From positions 1,240,001 through 1,304,000 of the forward strand of contig NZ_CAXIQH010000001.1 of assembly GCF_964030975.1 (NCBI RefSeq): DNA of 64,000 bases, in the 5' to 3' direction. The DNA is from Tisiphia sp964030975 (GTDB taxonomy: Bacteria; Pseudomonadota; Alphaproteobacteria; Rickettsiales; Rickettsiaceae). The notes below the pieces were generated by a model. The model ran no database searches and was not told where the DNA came from. It saw only the letters and a program-made list of their open reading frames with translations. Position 1 is the first letter of the stretch, and every line of letters begins with the position of its first letter. The position numbers were made by a program, and so were the translations under genes. Shown here piece after piece: positions 1-8,970 of the stretch.

Positions 1-477
1 GTTCATACATTATTTTAAACGTTCTACAACTTGCCTCAAATACAGAAATACCTTTATCTAATAATTTTCTAATGTTATTTTTTATCGGAAACCAATGATG
101 TTCAATAGGATTTAAATCAGGGGAATAAGGTGGTAAAAATTTTAGTTTGCAGCCAGCTTTTTCAATTAATTCTTTAGCCCTTTTGGATTTATGAAAGCTT
201 GCATTATCAGCAATGACAACCTGTCCAGGCTTTAGCTCCGGCACAAGGCAATTTTCTATATAAGCTTCAAATACCTTACTATCACAGCTCCCAGTAAAGA
301 CTAGTGATGCGATTAAACTATTCTGATTTAACGCACCAATAAAACTTGTTCTTTCACTACGTTTTCCCGATTTACTCCCATTACAACGACTTCCTTTCAT
401 TGACCATCCATATTCATATGATTCATTATCATTTATGCCCGCTTCATCAAGATAAACACGTCTCTCTATCGGCACTT
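1..477 (-). CDS. IS630 transposase, C-terminal DDE part (orfB, partial)
   Basis: This frame encodes the RNase H-like DDE catalytic half of an IS630 transposase. The catalytic motif VYLDEAG lies near its GTG start, and the VIADNASFHKS and PDLNPIEHHW motifs carry the second and third acidic residues. The same frame stays open upstream of the GTG and overlaps orfA, so the protein is probably made as an OrfA-OrfB fusion by frameshifting at the A8 run (540-547). The final residues are outside the window. It differs from copy 2 at a few residues just after the start (MPIERR against MPKEKR). Confidence 0.85.
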
Positions 478-480
478 TTT

Positions 481-873
481 CTAATTCACTGAGAAAATCT
501 TGTCGCTTTCCTTCATCTCTTTCTTTATACGCATATGTCTTTTTTTTCGAGTAATGTTGAGTTTCTTTAAAGCTCGGCTGATAGTCATTATACTTGCAAC
601 ATTATCTAATTCTTTTGCTATTTCTGTAAGCGTTAACGAGTTACCCTTTTCTACTAAATGACGCAACTCCGATAAATCAGGGATTTTATGACCATATCCT
701 TTCTGGTATCCCTCCTTTGACTTTATATCTCCAGTTTGTTTCTTTAATCTAATCCAATCATAGATTATTGACCGACTAATTTTAAAGGTTTCGCATGTAA
801 GTGCTACTTTCTTATATTTCTCATAATGTTCTATAACTCTAGAACGTAAATCGTAACTGTAGGGGGATGCCAT
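481..873 (-). CDS. IS630 transposase, N-terminal helix-turn-helix part (orfA)
   Basis: A 130-residue protein beginning MASPYSYDLRSRVIEHYEK. It is typical of the IS630 N-terminus, with two helix-turn-helix segments (about residues 5-55 and 65-110) that bind the element ends. The translation is identical to orfA of copy 2 at 58006-58398. The stop lies just after the A8 run, so orfA alone gives a DNA-binding protein without catalytic residues, while frameshifted product would be full transposase. The promoter is probably in the terminal 60 bases, but none was identified with confidence. Confidence 0.88.
   Translation of the reverse strand: MASPYSYDLRSRVIEHYEKYKKVALTCETFKISRSIIYDWIRLKKQTGDIKSKEGYQKGYGHKIPDLSELRHLVEKGNSLTLTEIAKELDNVASIMTISRALKKLNITRKKRHMRIKKEMKESDKIFSVN
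540..547 (-). other. A8 slippery run for IS630 frameshifting
   Basis: Eight consecutive A residues (minus strand) lie in the overlap of orfA and orfB, where the downstream frame reads KKTYAYKERDE as in other IS630 transposases. The same run is preserved in copy 2 at 58065-58072. That suggests a programmed slip rather than a random mutation. The direction and efficiency of the slip are inference. Confidence 0.6.
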
Positions 874-942
874 ATTTCTATTATATAATTTTTTTATTAT
901 TTATCATTATAACTTATTTGAATCCATATGTTAAGTGCTATA

Positions 943-2305
943 ATATCAAGAAATTTGGTAGGAATCGCAGATGTCACAGGTTATTACTTGGAGTAACTAT
1001 GCTGCAAGCGATGTATAACCTGTCAGATGCTGCAGCTGAAGAAGAGCTGAGAGAGAACGTATATTGGCAATATTTTTGTGGTTGGGAATATTTGCAGAAA
1101 GATGCTGAGATATCAGAAGCTAGTATACGAAGGTTTCGTGCTATATTAGGGGAAGAAGGATATAATGAGATATTAAAAGAATTAACAAGAATTGGTTGCA
1201 AAGTCGGAGTGCTTAAAAAAAAAGACTTAGCATCGATAATCGTTGATACTACAGTACAAATTAAGAATATTAAGTATCCTCATGATGTGTATTTGATGGA
1301 TAAGGCAAGAATAGAGCTAGTAAAGTTATGTCATACTTTAGGCATTAAGTTACATGAGACATATGCCAAGCAATATAAAAAAGACATAGTAAAATTATGG
1401 AAATATAAGGATAATAGTAAAGCCAAAAAACGTAAGAAGGTAATGCAACATTTAAAGATATTGCTGGGTCGTTTAATAAGAATATCTCAGCGAGAAATAG
1501 CAAAAACAAAGTTAAGTTTGTCATTAAAGCAGCAAGAAATACTAAATAAGATTAAAAAGATTCAGGCACAATCTATACTGAGTAAAGCAGAGAAAGAGCG
1601 ATATAAGGAGGATAATAAAGTATTATATAGTTTTCACGCACCGGAGGTAGAGTGCATAGGTAAAGGGAAATTAAACAAACCCTATGAGTTTGGTAACAAG
1701 GTTTCGATAGCAGTAAGTGGTCGAGGTAATTTTGTATTAGCGGCCAAATCATTTCATGGCAATCCATATGATGGTCATACATTATCGCAGACTGTAGAGG
1801 TTGTAAAGAAATTAACAGGAGTGGGAATAGCCAGGACATTTGTTGATTTAGGCTATAAGGGGAATAATTTTAAAGAAAAAGACAAGGTGTATAGCCCATA
1901 TTGCAAGAAGAAGCTATCCTCAGATGATAAGGCAATGATCAAGAGAAGAAGTGCTATAGAGCCGATAATAGGACACCTTAAGCATTATGGTAGAGTTGGC
2001 AGAAATTACTTAAAAGGAGTAATAGGAGATATAATAAATCCGTTAATTTCCGCTGTAGGATTGAACTTACGGTGTATTGGTAATCACCTTCTCAAAACAA
2101 ATTTTTCTACATAAAAATGACTCAATAAAAGAAAATTAATCAAACGATTACAAAATCGTTAACAAATCATCGTGCAAAAAATTTCTAGAAATCATCTTTT
2201 TATATTAAAAATTTACATCAAAAGAATTAAACTCTAAAATTTTATACAAAAAATTTTTTGCTAAGCTGCTAATTTTTTAATTTTTTGCACTTTTGACGGG
2301 GAGAC
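943..2305 (+). mobile_element. IS5-family element, copy 1, truncated by IS630
   Basis: This is the right-hand part of the same element that is complete at 33320-34951. Its outer end reads GACGGGGAGAC (2295-2305), the inverted repeat of GTCTCCCCGTC. The left part is displaced beyond the IS630 insertion and lies outside the window. About 190 bases of AT-rich non-coding DNA separate the transposase stop from the end, as in the complete copy. The right flank is the middle of a MITE-A repeat, so this element entered an existing repeat. Confidence 0.88.
945..2114 (+). pseudogene. IS5-family transposase, 5' part lost
   Basis: From IKKFGRNRR onward this matches the intact 440-residue transposase at 33511-34833 with about one substitution (RISQRE against RICQRE). 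The first 50 or so residues are replaced by sequence from the IS630 end, so any ATG upstream of 945 belongs to IS630 and not to this gene. The DDE motifs are still present: DTT in IIVDTTVQ, D in FVDLGYKG, E in RRSAIEPIIGHLK. The protein has the long basic coiled-coil insertion typical of this IS5 subgroup. It is probably inactive. Confidence 0.85.
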
Positions 2306-2370
2306 TAGATACCTGCTTTCGCAGGTATGACACAAAGTTTGTATCACCTAATTCAATAGGTTTCACTATA
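2306..2370. repeat. MITE-A, right half
   Basis: This reads from the repeat centre (CTAGATACCTGCTTTCGCAG) to the terminal TTCACTATA and matches the right half of the full copy at 10261-10400. The left half is cut off by the IS5-type insertion. The repeat itself ends exactly where an IS5-family transposase relic begins, so it had inserted into that gene. Confidence 0.85.
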
Positions 2371-2621
2371 AGGCTTATGATGCATATGAGCGGGTAAGGA
2401 ACAGGCTAAAAGAAAAAGGTTGTGTGGCTGTAATTCCATCAAGGAAGAATCGCAAAATTCCAATAGAATTGGATACAGAGCTTTATAAGGCACGGCACTT
2501 AATTGAAAATTTTTTTGCTAAGCTTAAACAATATAGGGCGATTGCCACACGCTATGATAAAACGGCTCAAAACTTTTTGGGGGCGATTCATCTTGCTGCT
2601 TCTGTCATTTTGTTGAATTGA
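2370..2621 (+). pseudogene. IS5-family transposase relic, C-terminal 83 residues
   Basis: The open frame starts KAYDAYERVRNRLKEKG and ends AASVILLN. It contains IPSRKNRKIPIELD and YKARHLIENFFAKLKQYR, the C-terminal block of IS427/IS5-type OrfB with the catalytic Glu in LIENFF. This is a different IS5 subgroup from the element at 943-2305. The gene begins at the MITE-A end and has lost everything upstream. A GTG at 2424 opens a 65-residue reading frame, but no function is expected. Confidence 0.8.
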
Positions 2622-2776
2622 TGACACGCCCTAGGCACAAGTCAAAGATAGTTGAGGGATTTTTAGAAGAAATAAAGCTGAACCCCACAGCGTACATAAA
2701 CGTACGTGAGGAGCAAAAGGCAAGCTTTGACGACACAAAAAATCACCAACTAGAGTGAGTGACTTATACAAGAAGT
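2622..2776. other. Gap between transposase relic and patatin gene
   Basis: No gene, strong hairpin or known repeat was recognised here. It holds the 3' flank of the transposase relic and the region just downstream of the convergent patatin gene. Confidence 0.5.
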
Positions 2777-4327
2777 CTAATACACCATATCAACATAATG
2801 TGCCGACTCTGACCCCCTTCCATCACAACCTACTTCTTCATGGTATTCTTGAGCACAGCTAAGAATAGCATCGTTAATAATATTATCTTCAGGTTCAAAC
2901 ATTGAACTAAAAAATTTAAGAAATTTATTCTGAAAATGGCTAAATTCAGCTATGTTGACATTTTTAAAATTGCCATCAGCAATTGCAGGAAGGTGATCGG
3001 ACAAAGCTACAAGCTGTGCATCATTTAATCCTTCTAAGAATTTTTGTAGAACAGCATATTCCTTGGGAATTAATTTCATCAAGCCGTCTTTTAGAACCCC
3101 AACTTGCTGCTCACTTAAGTTTGTCGCTAGTTTTGCCTCAAATTTTTCTGATATTACGTGGTTACCTTTAGCAACAGCACTAGAATCCTCTTCATTCTTT
3201 TTAGCAATAGCATCACCGACCACTAACGCACTGGAAATAGTAGAGTCATCAACGTTGATTTGTGATTCATGAAGTTTTGAGCTTTCCTCTCTAGCATTAA
3301 CATTCTTAACCAATGTTGAACATAACTGTTCAATCAACTCTTTATTATTTTCTAAATATTGCTCAGCAGACTTTTTTAATTTAGCCATATTCTCTGGTTT
3401 AGAATTATCCAATTTCGTAGATCCTTTTGGCACAGGAAGTAATAAGTTGACAAATTGTCCTTCCCCTGGTAAATCTCGTTCAACTTCTTTCGTAGCAGCA
3501 TCTTGAGCAGCTTTCATTATGTCACTCACTAGCCCATTACCTAACTGAGGTAATATACCATCAAGGTGAGGTGGCAGTGCATCTTTTTTTTCACGAGGCG
3601 ATTCAAAATTAAGGGCAACAAGCTTCATGTTATCTAACATTTCTCCTTGTTGATCACGACTTAACCCATCTTTAAGATATTTTAGAGCTTCTGCCGCTGG
3701 ACGATTATAACCTACGCCTCCATCAATAAGAATATGTTCACCTTCCTCATCCTTAATTTTCACGCTTTTAAAATAGCTCGGAGCTGCAGTAGTAGCGAGG
3801 ACTACATCTTTTGCCTTAACGTCAGAATGGTTATGACTATCAAACATCTTAATAGAATTCTCTTTATTTAACTCAAAAGTTGTTACAAGAACACGACCTA
3901 GCAAATCCTCAAATTTCATATCACCCAGATGCTTGTCCAAAAGCGCTTTAAGAGGTTTCTGGCTATATTTATGACTAAACACTTGCCCAACTTTTCCCTG
4001 ATGATACCAGTGTTGTGGAAAAATATCAGCCGCACTATTTTCAAATAATTCTAAAGCTTCTTTCGCTGAAAAACGCGGTTCTGTTGAACCGGGTTCTTTA
4101 GGAATTGCTAATAAAACGGCAATTAATCCACCAACGCTAGTACCGGTAAGAGTCGGGAATATTTTAGATATAGGCATATCCGTTTTGTCTTCAATCTCTG
4201 CAAGCATTTCCAACTGCATACCTCCTTTGACCCCACCACCTGAGAGAGCAAGTATTGCATTTGTAGAAGCTGCAGAGGAAGGCAGATGACTTCCTACATT
4301 GTTGTTTACAGAACTTTTTCTAGCCAT
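2777..4327 (-). CDS. Patatin-like phospholipase A2
   Basis: A 516-residue lipid acyl hydrolase. The patatin domain fills about residues 24-230, with the oxyanion motif GGGVKG (30-35), nucleophile Ser64 in GTSVG, and the dyad Asp202 in IDGGVGYNRP. The remaining 290 residues are rich in Lys/Glu and have no recognised domain. No signal peptide is visible. Rickettsial patatins (Pat1/Pat2) are known secreted phospholipases acting on host membranes; assigning this protein to that role is inference from family and length. The gene stands alone, between insertion nests. The first ATG, just right of a MITE-A end, gives a natural start before the Ser/Asn-rich leader. Confidence 0.88.
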   Translation of the reverse strand: MARKSSVNNNVGSHLPSSAASTNAILALSGGGVKGGMQLEMLAEIEDKTDMPISKIFPTLTGTSVGGLIAVLLAIPKEPGSTEPRFSAKEALELFENSAADIFPQHWYHQGKVGQVFSHKYSQKPLKALLDKHLGDMKFEDLLGRVLVTTFELNKENSIKMFDSHNHSDVKAKDVVLATTAAPSYFKSVKIKDEEGEHILIDGGVGYNRPAAEALKYLKDGLSRDQQGEMLDNMKLVALNFESPREKKDALPPHLDGILPQLGNGLVSDIMKAAQDAATKEVERDLPGEGQFVNLLLPVPKGSTKLDNSKPENMAKLKKSAEQYLENNKELIEQLCSTLVKNVNAREESSKLHESQINVDDSTISSALVVGDAIAKKNEEDSSAVAKGNHVISEKFEAKLATNLSEQQVGVLKDGLMKLIPKEYAVLQKFLEGLNDAQLVALSDHLPAIADGNFKNVNIAEFSHFQNKFLKFFSSMFEPEDNIINDAILSCAQEYHEEVGCDGRGSESAHYVDMVY

Positions 4328-4404
4328 AAGATAACTCCATATTTATGTTATAGTTATGCCTATAGGATTAGGTGATAAAGAACATAACTATTGTAAGTTG
4401 TCAT

Positions 4405-4698
4405 ATATGGACGAGTGAATTTGTCAATAAAGAAAATAAAAAATAGAGCCACAAAGGAAGCGGTCATATATTCGGCATCGAGTGCCATAATGGTTTCTGC
4501 ATTCTTCTAAATATCCTTGAGTAACCTCTCATTCCCACGGCTTCTAGAGCCTCGACATAATTGCGGATTTTGTTCAGAATACTTATTTCATTAACTCTTT
4601 TACTTTCGTTCTCTTTATTGTTACTAACTTACTCGCAATATTTACCAATTGCCATTCTTTTGCTTAATTGACATAAATTATCCTTCTTGCCAACAGCG
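4405..4698 (-). ncRNA. Candidate bridge RNA region of IS1111-type element
   Basis: 294 bases downstream of the transposase stop, conserved in the second copy (22576-22869), have no coding potential. IS110-family elements encode a structured bridge RNA in their long non-coding end that specifies the target; in the IS1111 group it lies downstream of the transposase. The assignment here rests on position and family only; no RNA structure was computed. Confidence 0.35.
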
Positions 4699-5745
4699 CT
4701 AATTTGCGACATACTCGCTGCCATTGGTAACTACTGCATAAGCTATTCTAGCTAATTTATTCGCTAAACCAACACATATAATATTATATGATTTGTTTTC
4801 AGCAAATTTCTTCACTGCCCACTGAACTAGCTTATCTTTTGATTCTTTATCGCTTTTGGCTCTTATTGCTATTGTTCTTGCAGCTTGAATCAACATAGTT
4901 CTAGCATATCTATCACCTTGTTTGCTAATTCCTCCTAAAACTATCTTATCTCCTGAGGTGTATTGTTTTGGCACCAAACCAAGCGACGCAGAAAAATCCC
5001 TCGGGGTTGCGTAATTTTCCATTGGTGCTACGCTCAAACAACTAGCATTGATTGCTCCAATCCCAAAAATTGTCTGCAACCTAATAGCTTTCTCATTCTG
5101 TTTATTATTACTGATTATCAGCTTTTCTAAAGTTTTTTCTTTGTTACACAAATTCTCAATTTCTTCACATTCTAAAAGTAAAATTGACTGTACCCCAGAA
5201 GTTATATAACCTTCTATATACGCTAATTCTACCTCCGACTTACATGCTTTGCAAAATTTATTTTTGCTTAATTTTGTATTATAACCATATTCATATAAAC
5301 TTGATATTGTAGAATTAGTTTTTTGTACTCGATCTCTGATCGTATTACTTCGGATTTTATGCAAAAATTTTATATCTTGTTCCTCTTTGCTTTTGGGTAA
5401 CACATCTTTTAGCTCTGGATCGCGAGCAGCTTTACATATTGCTAAGGCATCGTTATAATCATTTTTCTGCCTCGATGTTGCATAAATTTTTACATCTTTT
5501 GTTTTCATCAACTTAACTTGCAAATCAAGCTTGTTAATTTCTTGCGACCAATAATTACCTCCTCCACATGCTTCCATGACCACCAGTGAACTTTTATTGA
5601 GATTGTTTAAACATCCTATTAACTCATCTCTTTTAACTTTTTGATGACCGACTTTTTTGCCATTTTGATCAACTTGCACCAAGTGCATAATATTTTTTGC
5701 TAAATCTATTCCAATTATACTATTTTCTATGCTATTATTTATCAT
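4699..5745 (-). CDS. IS110-family DEDD transposase, copy 1
   Basis: 348 residues, identical in translation to the copy at 21529-22575. The N-terminal DEDD RuvC-like domain begins with IIGIDLAKNIMHLVQV (first Asp). The C-terminal Tnp_20 domain carries TIFGIGAINASCLS and the serine motif LGGISKQGDRYARTML, typical of the IS1111 group. The enzyme would catalyse RNA-guided strand exchange without the usual DDE chemistry. Full length suggests it may be active. Confidence 0.92.
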   Translation of the reverse strand: MINNSIENSIIGIDLAKNIMHLVQVDQNGKKVGHQKVKRDELIGCLNNLNKSSLVVMEACGGGNYWSQEINKLDLQVKLMKTKDVKIYATSRQKNDYNDALAICKAARDPELKDVLPKSKEEQDIKFLHKIRSNTIRDRVQKTNSTISSLYEYGYNTKLSKNKFCKACKSEVELAYIEGYITSGVQSILLLECEEIENLCNKEKTLEKLIISNNKQNEKAIRLQTIFGIGAINASCLSVAPMENYATPRDFSASLGLVPKQYTSGDKIVLGGISKQGDRYARTMLIQAARTIAIRAKSDKESKDKLVQWAVKKFAENKSYNIICVGLANKLARIAYAVVTNGSEYVAN

Positions 5746-6082
5746 GGTATGGACCTATTAATTAAATTGTTATTTAATTTGGAGCAACTGAAAAACATTT
5801 TTCACCAGACTCCGTACAAGTAAAGCATATTTCGCTTCACTCGTCCATACCATCATTCCCGCTTATGCGGGAATCTAGATACCTGCTTTCGCAAGGTTAA
5901 CACAAAGTTTGTATCACCTAATTCAATAGGTTTCACTATATATAGATTATAAAAACACTACATCTTATTTAATTTACAGTAAACCCTTTGTCTCAAAAGG
6001 TCAAGTAATAGGTGAATAAATTGCTAATTATTAGCTGAAAATTAATTATATAGTAATAATTATGTTACTATATAACTAAAAG

Positions 6083-6111
6083 TTGACAAAGTTAGAATAA
6101 TCTGATAAATT
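6083..6111 (+). promoter_or_regulatory. Candidate sigma-70 promoter for the MFS transporter
   Basis: TTGACA at 6083-6088 and TAAATT at 6106-6111 are separated by 17 bp, about 135 bp upstream of the transporter start. The -35 box is a perfect consensus match and the -10 box is weak. The surrounding 5941-6246 region holds no gene and no other recognised repeat. Confidence 0.4.
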
Positions 6112-6246
6112 AAGTGTATGATATAATTGGTTGTGTTGATTTTTTTAAAGAATATTTATCACAAGAAAATAAAATCATTTTACGCTTTATAAGTTGGTTA
6201 AGTTGTCTATAATCCGGTTTAATTAAATTTATTTGATAAGATATAG

Positions 6247-7521
6247 ATGAGTAAACCTAAGTCCGTTTTTTTATCAGCCATCTCAGGAAATATACTAGAA
6301 TATTATGATTTCACAGTATACTCAGTATTTTCACTAATGATTGGGCGTACGTTTTTTCCTGGAAATTCAGAATTTATACAAATAATGTTAAGTCTCTGTG
6401 TATTCGCAGTAGGATTTGTTACTAGACCAATAGGGGGTATATTTTTTGGTTATGTTGCAGATAAATATGGCAGGCGTATCTCCTTGATTATTTCTATGCT
6501 TGGTATGACTATACCAACATTCACTATGGGGTTAATCCCTTCTTATTACAGCATAGGAATTTGTGCACCAGTAATATTGATCATAATGCGTCTCTTACAA
6601 GGTTTGTGTATTAGTGGCGAAGGTGCTGGAGCGGCTATTTTTATTTTAGAGCATCATCAAAATTTACGATCTGGTCTTACTGCAGGCTTAGTGCATGCTT
6701 CAAATATTGCTGGTACGTTGATTGCTACTCTTGTAGGAATTATTATTGAGCAATATTTTCATCATCTTGATTTTGCTTGGCGTTTCGCATTTTTATTAGG
6801 TGGAGTCCTGGGATTGGTTGGCTTTTATTTACGTCTTCGTGTATCAGAGACTCCTATTTTTAAAATGTTAGCTGAACAGAAAAAAACTTTAAAAGCCCCG
6901 TTTATCAACGTAGTCAAAACAGCTTGGAAAGCAATGTTTTTAACATTTTGTGCTGGTGCATTTGCTAGTAGTATAGTATATTTAATAAAAACCTCCAATG
7001 TATATTACCAGGACGTCATGCATCTTGATAATACAACTGCCCTTATTTATCTATTATATGTCAATTTTATAATGATGATATCTATGCCATTATTTGGTGG
7101 ATTAACTGACATTATAGGGAAATTTAAAGTACTAGTTTTAGTAAGTATAGCGGTCTTAATACTAGTTTTACCTACTATATTATCTATGTCATTACCGTCC
7201 ATGTGGCAACAAATTTCTGCTCTAACTAGCTTGGGTATTCTTGGCGGAGCAATAGCTGGAACAGCCTATAGTACCATTATAGTGTTATTTTCTCCTGAAC
7301 AGAAATTTTCAGGGGTATCTTTTAGTTATAATTTGGGTATTGCTTTGTTTGGGGGGACTTCTCCCCTTATTTCACGTTGGCTTGTTGGAGAAACAGGCTT
7401 GTTTTACGCCCCTGCCTTCTATATTATGAGTACTTCTATCGTATTTTTAGTTATCATTTATTTTATGAGAAATGAAATAAGACGATTAATTAAAAATAAT
7501 AGCTACAAGAGAGACTATTAA
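6247..7521 (+). CDS. MFS transporter, ProP-like (metabolite:H+ symporter family)
   Basis: 424 residues with about twelve hydrophobic segments. The N-terminal SGNILEYYDFTVYSVF and the loop 2-3 motif GYVADKYGRRISL are hallmarks of the metabolite:H+ symporter branch of the major facilitator superfamily, which includes proline/betaine transporter ProP. Rickettsiae keep many ProP-like paralogues; the substrate cannot be read from sequence, but uptake of an osmolyte, amino acid or organic acid from host cytoplasm is likely. The inner membrane is the expected location. hemF follows 66 bp downstream in the same direction and may be co-transcribed. Confidence 0.88.
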   Translation: MSKPKSVFLSAISGNILEYYDFTVYSVFSLMIGRTFFPGNSEFIQIMLSLCVFAVGFVTRPIGGIFFGYVADKYGRRISLIISMLGMTIPTFTMGLIPSYYSIGICAPVILIIMRLLQGLCISGEGAGAAIFILEHHQNLRSGLTAGLVHASNIAGTLIATLVGIIIEQYFHHLDFAWRFAFLLGGVLGLVGFYLRLRVSETPIFKMLAEQKKTLKAPFINVVKTAWKAMFLTFCAGAFASSIVYLIKTSNVYYQDVMHLDNTTALIYLLYVNFIMMISMPLFGGLTDIIGKFKVLVLVSIAVLILVLPTILSMSLPSMWQQISALTSLGILGGAIAGTAYSTIIVLFSPEQKFSGVSFSYNLGIALFGGTSPLISRWLVGETGLFYAPAFYIMSTSIVFLVIIYFMRNEIRRLIKNNSYKRDY

Positions 7522-7587
7522 AATTATTTTTTAAAAAACCCTTAGTGGAAGAAAATTTTGGAGTATACTATAAAAACTTAAAGAATT

Positions 7588-8421
7588 ATGACAACTAATA
7601 AGGAAAGGGCGATAACATGGTTCAGTAATTTACGTGATCAAGTATGTAGCGAATTAGAGAAAATAGAGCTTGAATATAGTGAAATGAAAGGTTTAGCACC
7701 TGCAAAATTCATACGAACACCCTGGGATAGAAAAAGCGGTGGTGGTGGAGTAATGTCTGTAATGCGTGGTAACTTATTTGAGAAAGTAGGGGTGAATATT
7801 TCTACAGTTTTTGGAGAATTATCTCCAGAATTTAGTAAAAATATACCAGGTACGGAAAATAGTAGGCAATTTTTTGCTACTGGTATTTCTATCGTGGCTC
7901 ACCTTACTTCTCCATTAGTACCAGCAGTACATTTCAACACTCGCTATATTGCAACTGCTAATCATTGGTTTGGCGGTGGTAGCGACCTAACGCCATTTTA
8001 TCCTGATAAAAATGAGACGGCAAAATTTCATACTGCTTTTAAACAAGCTTGTAATAAACATGATCCAAATTATTATCCTAAATTTACAAAACAATGCGAT
8101 GAATATTTTTACTTAAAACATCGGAATGAACCAAGGGGAGTAGGGGGTATATTTTATGATTACTTAAATACCGGAAATTCTAATAATGATTTTTCTTTTA
8201 CTAAAGACGTAGGACAAGCGTTTTTAACAATATATCCTGAAATTGTTAGAACAAAAATGTTTCTACCTTGGAGCAAAGAACAAAAAGATTATCAATTAGT
8301 ACGTCGAGGCAGATATGTTGAGTTTAACTTATTATATGATCGTGGTACATTATTTGGCTTAATGACAGACGGTAATGTTGAAGCAATATTAATGTCTCTG
8401 CCCCCAGAAGTGCGTTGGTAG
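7588..8421 (+). CDS. hemF: Oxygen-dependent coproporphyrinogen III oxidase
   Basis: 277 residues. It converts coproporphyrinogen III to protoporphyrinogen IX by oxidative decarboxylation of two propionates in haem synthesis. Family blocks seen in order are GGGGVMSVMRGNLFEKVGVN (about residues 51-70), AVHFNTRYI, ANHWFGGGSDLTPFYP, RGVGGIFYDYLN, RRGRYVEFNLLYDRGTLFGL and the terminal MSLPPEVRW. It ends right after VRW, lacking the tail seen in enterobacterial HemF (299 residues), so it belongs to the short form. It acts in the cytoplasm. The ATG is preceded by AAAGAATT, a weak ribosome site. Confidence 0.95.
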   Translation: MTTNKERAITWFSNLRDQVCSELEKIELEYSEMKGLAPAKFIRTPWDRKSGGGGVMSVMRGNLFEKVGVNISTVFGELSPEFSKNIPGTENSRQFFATGISIVAHLTSPLVPAVHFNTRYIATANHWFGGGSDLTPFYPDKNETAKFHTAFKQACNKHDPNYYPKFTKQCDEYFYLKHRNEPRGVGGIFYDYLNTGNSNNDFSFTKDVGQAFLTIYPEIVRTKMFLPWSKEQKDYQLVRRGRYVEFNLLYDRGTLFGLMTDGNVEAILMSLPPEVRW

Positions 8422-8530
8422 CCTATAGCTAACCCGATTAGTATTTATCCATAGCAAACTGCCTCAATATTTGTCATCCCTGTGAAAGCGGGGAGCTAAA
8501 GCAGTATTGAGAATGCTTAAGGTATTATAG

Positions 8531-8616
8531 ATTCCCACCTATGCGGGAATCTAGATACCTGCTTTCGCAGGTATGACACAAAGTTTGTATCACCTAATCC
8601 TATGAGCATAACTATA
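8531..8616. repeat. MITE-A, left end missing and right end altered
   Basis: The core ATTCCCACCTATGCGGG... to CACAAAGTTTGTATCACCTAA matches MITE-A, but the right terminus reads TCCTATGAGCATAACTATA, which is the terminus normally found at the other end. The left third is replaced by unrelated palindromic sequence. It is a recombinant or degraded copy. Confidence 0.7.
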
Positions 8617-8814
8617 TATGGTAGAATACGTAATATATCACCAGCTACCGGCTCAAAATTTAGTCTAATTCCCACTGATAATGCAACCGGTAATTTTACT
8701 AAGATTGTTCAACGGGTTTCTGTGCTAATAGATTTTGAGACTCCTAAGAATGTTACTAATAATTTGCTCCCAGGAATGTCCGTTATGGTTTCGGTTAGGA
8801 CTGATGAGATCTAG
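8602..8814 (+). pseudogene. EmrA-type multidrug efflux membrane-fusion protein, C-terminal relic
   Basis: The 70-residue frame contains GRIRNISPATGSKFSLIP, DNATGNFTKIVQRV and LLPGMSVMVSV, the conserved last beta-barrel of EmrA/HlyD-type membrane fusion proteins. The usual N-terminal membrane anchor, coiled coil and lipoyl domain are absent. The ATG and first few codons lie inside the MITE-A terminus (ATGAGCATAACTATA), so the insertion or a linked deletion removed the rest of the gene. No EmrB partner is nearby. Confidence 0.75.
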
Positions 8815-8930
8815 GCTGTTCATTTGCTAGATTTTCAGGCGTGATATTATTACACCCCCCAGATTTATTATTCCAACTTTCTCCATTATTTTTTCTTGAT
8901 ATCCTTAGCCAAACCATAAAGTATTGTATA

Positions 8931-8970
8931 CTAGGTTCTTATATCTTTAAATTATGATATAAGAGCCTAG
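8931..8970. repeat. Palindromic sequence CTAGGTTCTTATATC...
   Basis: CTAGGTTCTTATATC pairs with GATATAAGAGCCTAG across a short AT-rich loop. The left arm recurs at 12193-12209 next to another repeat block. It overlaps the start of MITE-D and could act as a terminator hairpin for the region, though no T-run follows. Confidence 0.45.

Larger units (their letters stand above)
1..940 (-). mobile_element. IS630-family element, copy 1 (left end cut by window)
   Basis: This is a near-identical second copy of the complete element at 57509-58465. Its outer end, ...AAGTGCTA at 933-940, is followed by the target dinucleotide TA (941-942), as expected for IS630/Tc1-type insertion. It carries a two-frame transposase on the minus strand. 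It is inserted inside the IS5-type transposase gene that continues to the right, because the sequence after the TA matches an internal part of the intact IS5-type copy at 33320-34951. The other end lies outside the window. Confidence 0.9.
4405..5852 (-). mobile_element. IS110-family (IS1111-type) element, copy 1
   Basis: 1448 bp, the same length as the copy at 21422-22869. Sub-terminal inverted repeats TATGGACGAGTGA / TCACTCGTCCATA lie near each end, and a TCAT (ATGA) sequence is present at both junctions. The transposase occupies the minus strand with about 107 bp upstream and 294 bp downstream non-coding. IS1111-type elements have sub-terminal repeats and a long downstream non-coding region, which fits. 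The element disrupts a MITE-A. Confidence 0.88.
4349..5940. repeat. MITE-A copy split by IS1111-type insertion
   Basis: The left half (4349-4404, TATAGTTATGCCTATAGG...GTTGTCAT) and right half (5853-5940, TCATTCCCGC...TTCACTATA) together make one MITE-A of about 140 bp. The IS1111-type element sits between them at the palindromic GCGGGAATGA centre, with TCAT on both sides. Confidence 0.85.

Noticed and set aside
867..944. Start of the IS5-type transposase at 867
   Set aside because: Codons before about 945 come from the inserted IS630 terminus and do not match the intact copy.
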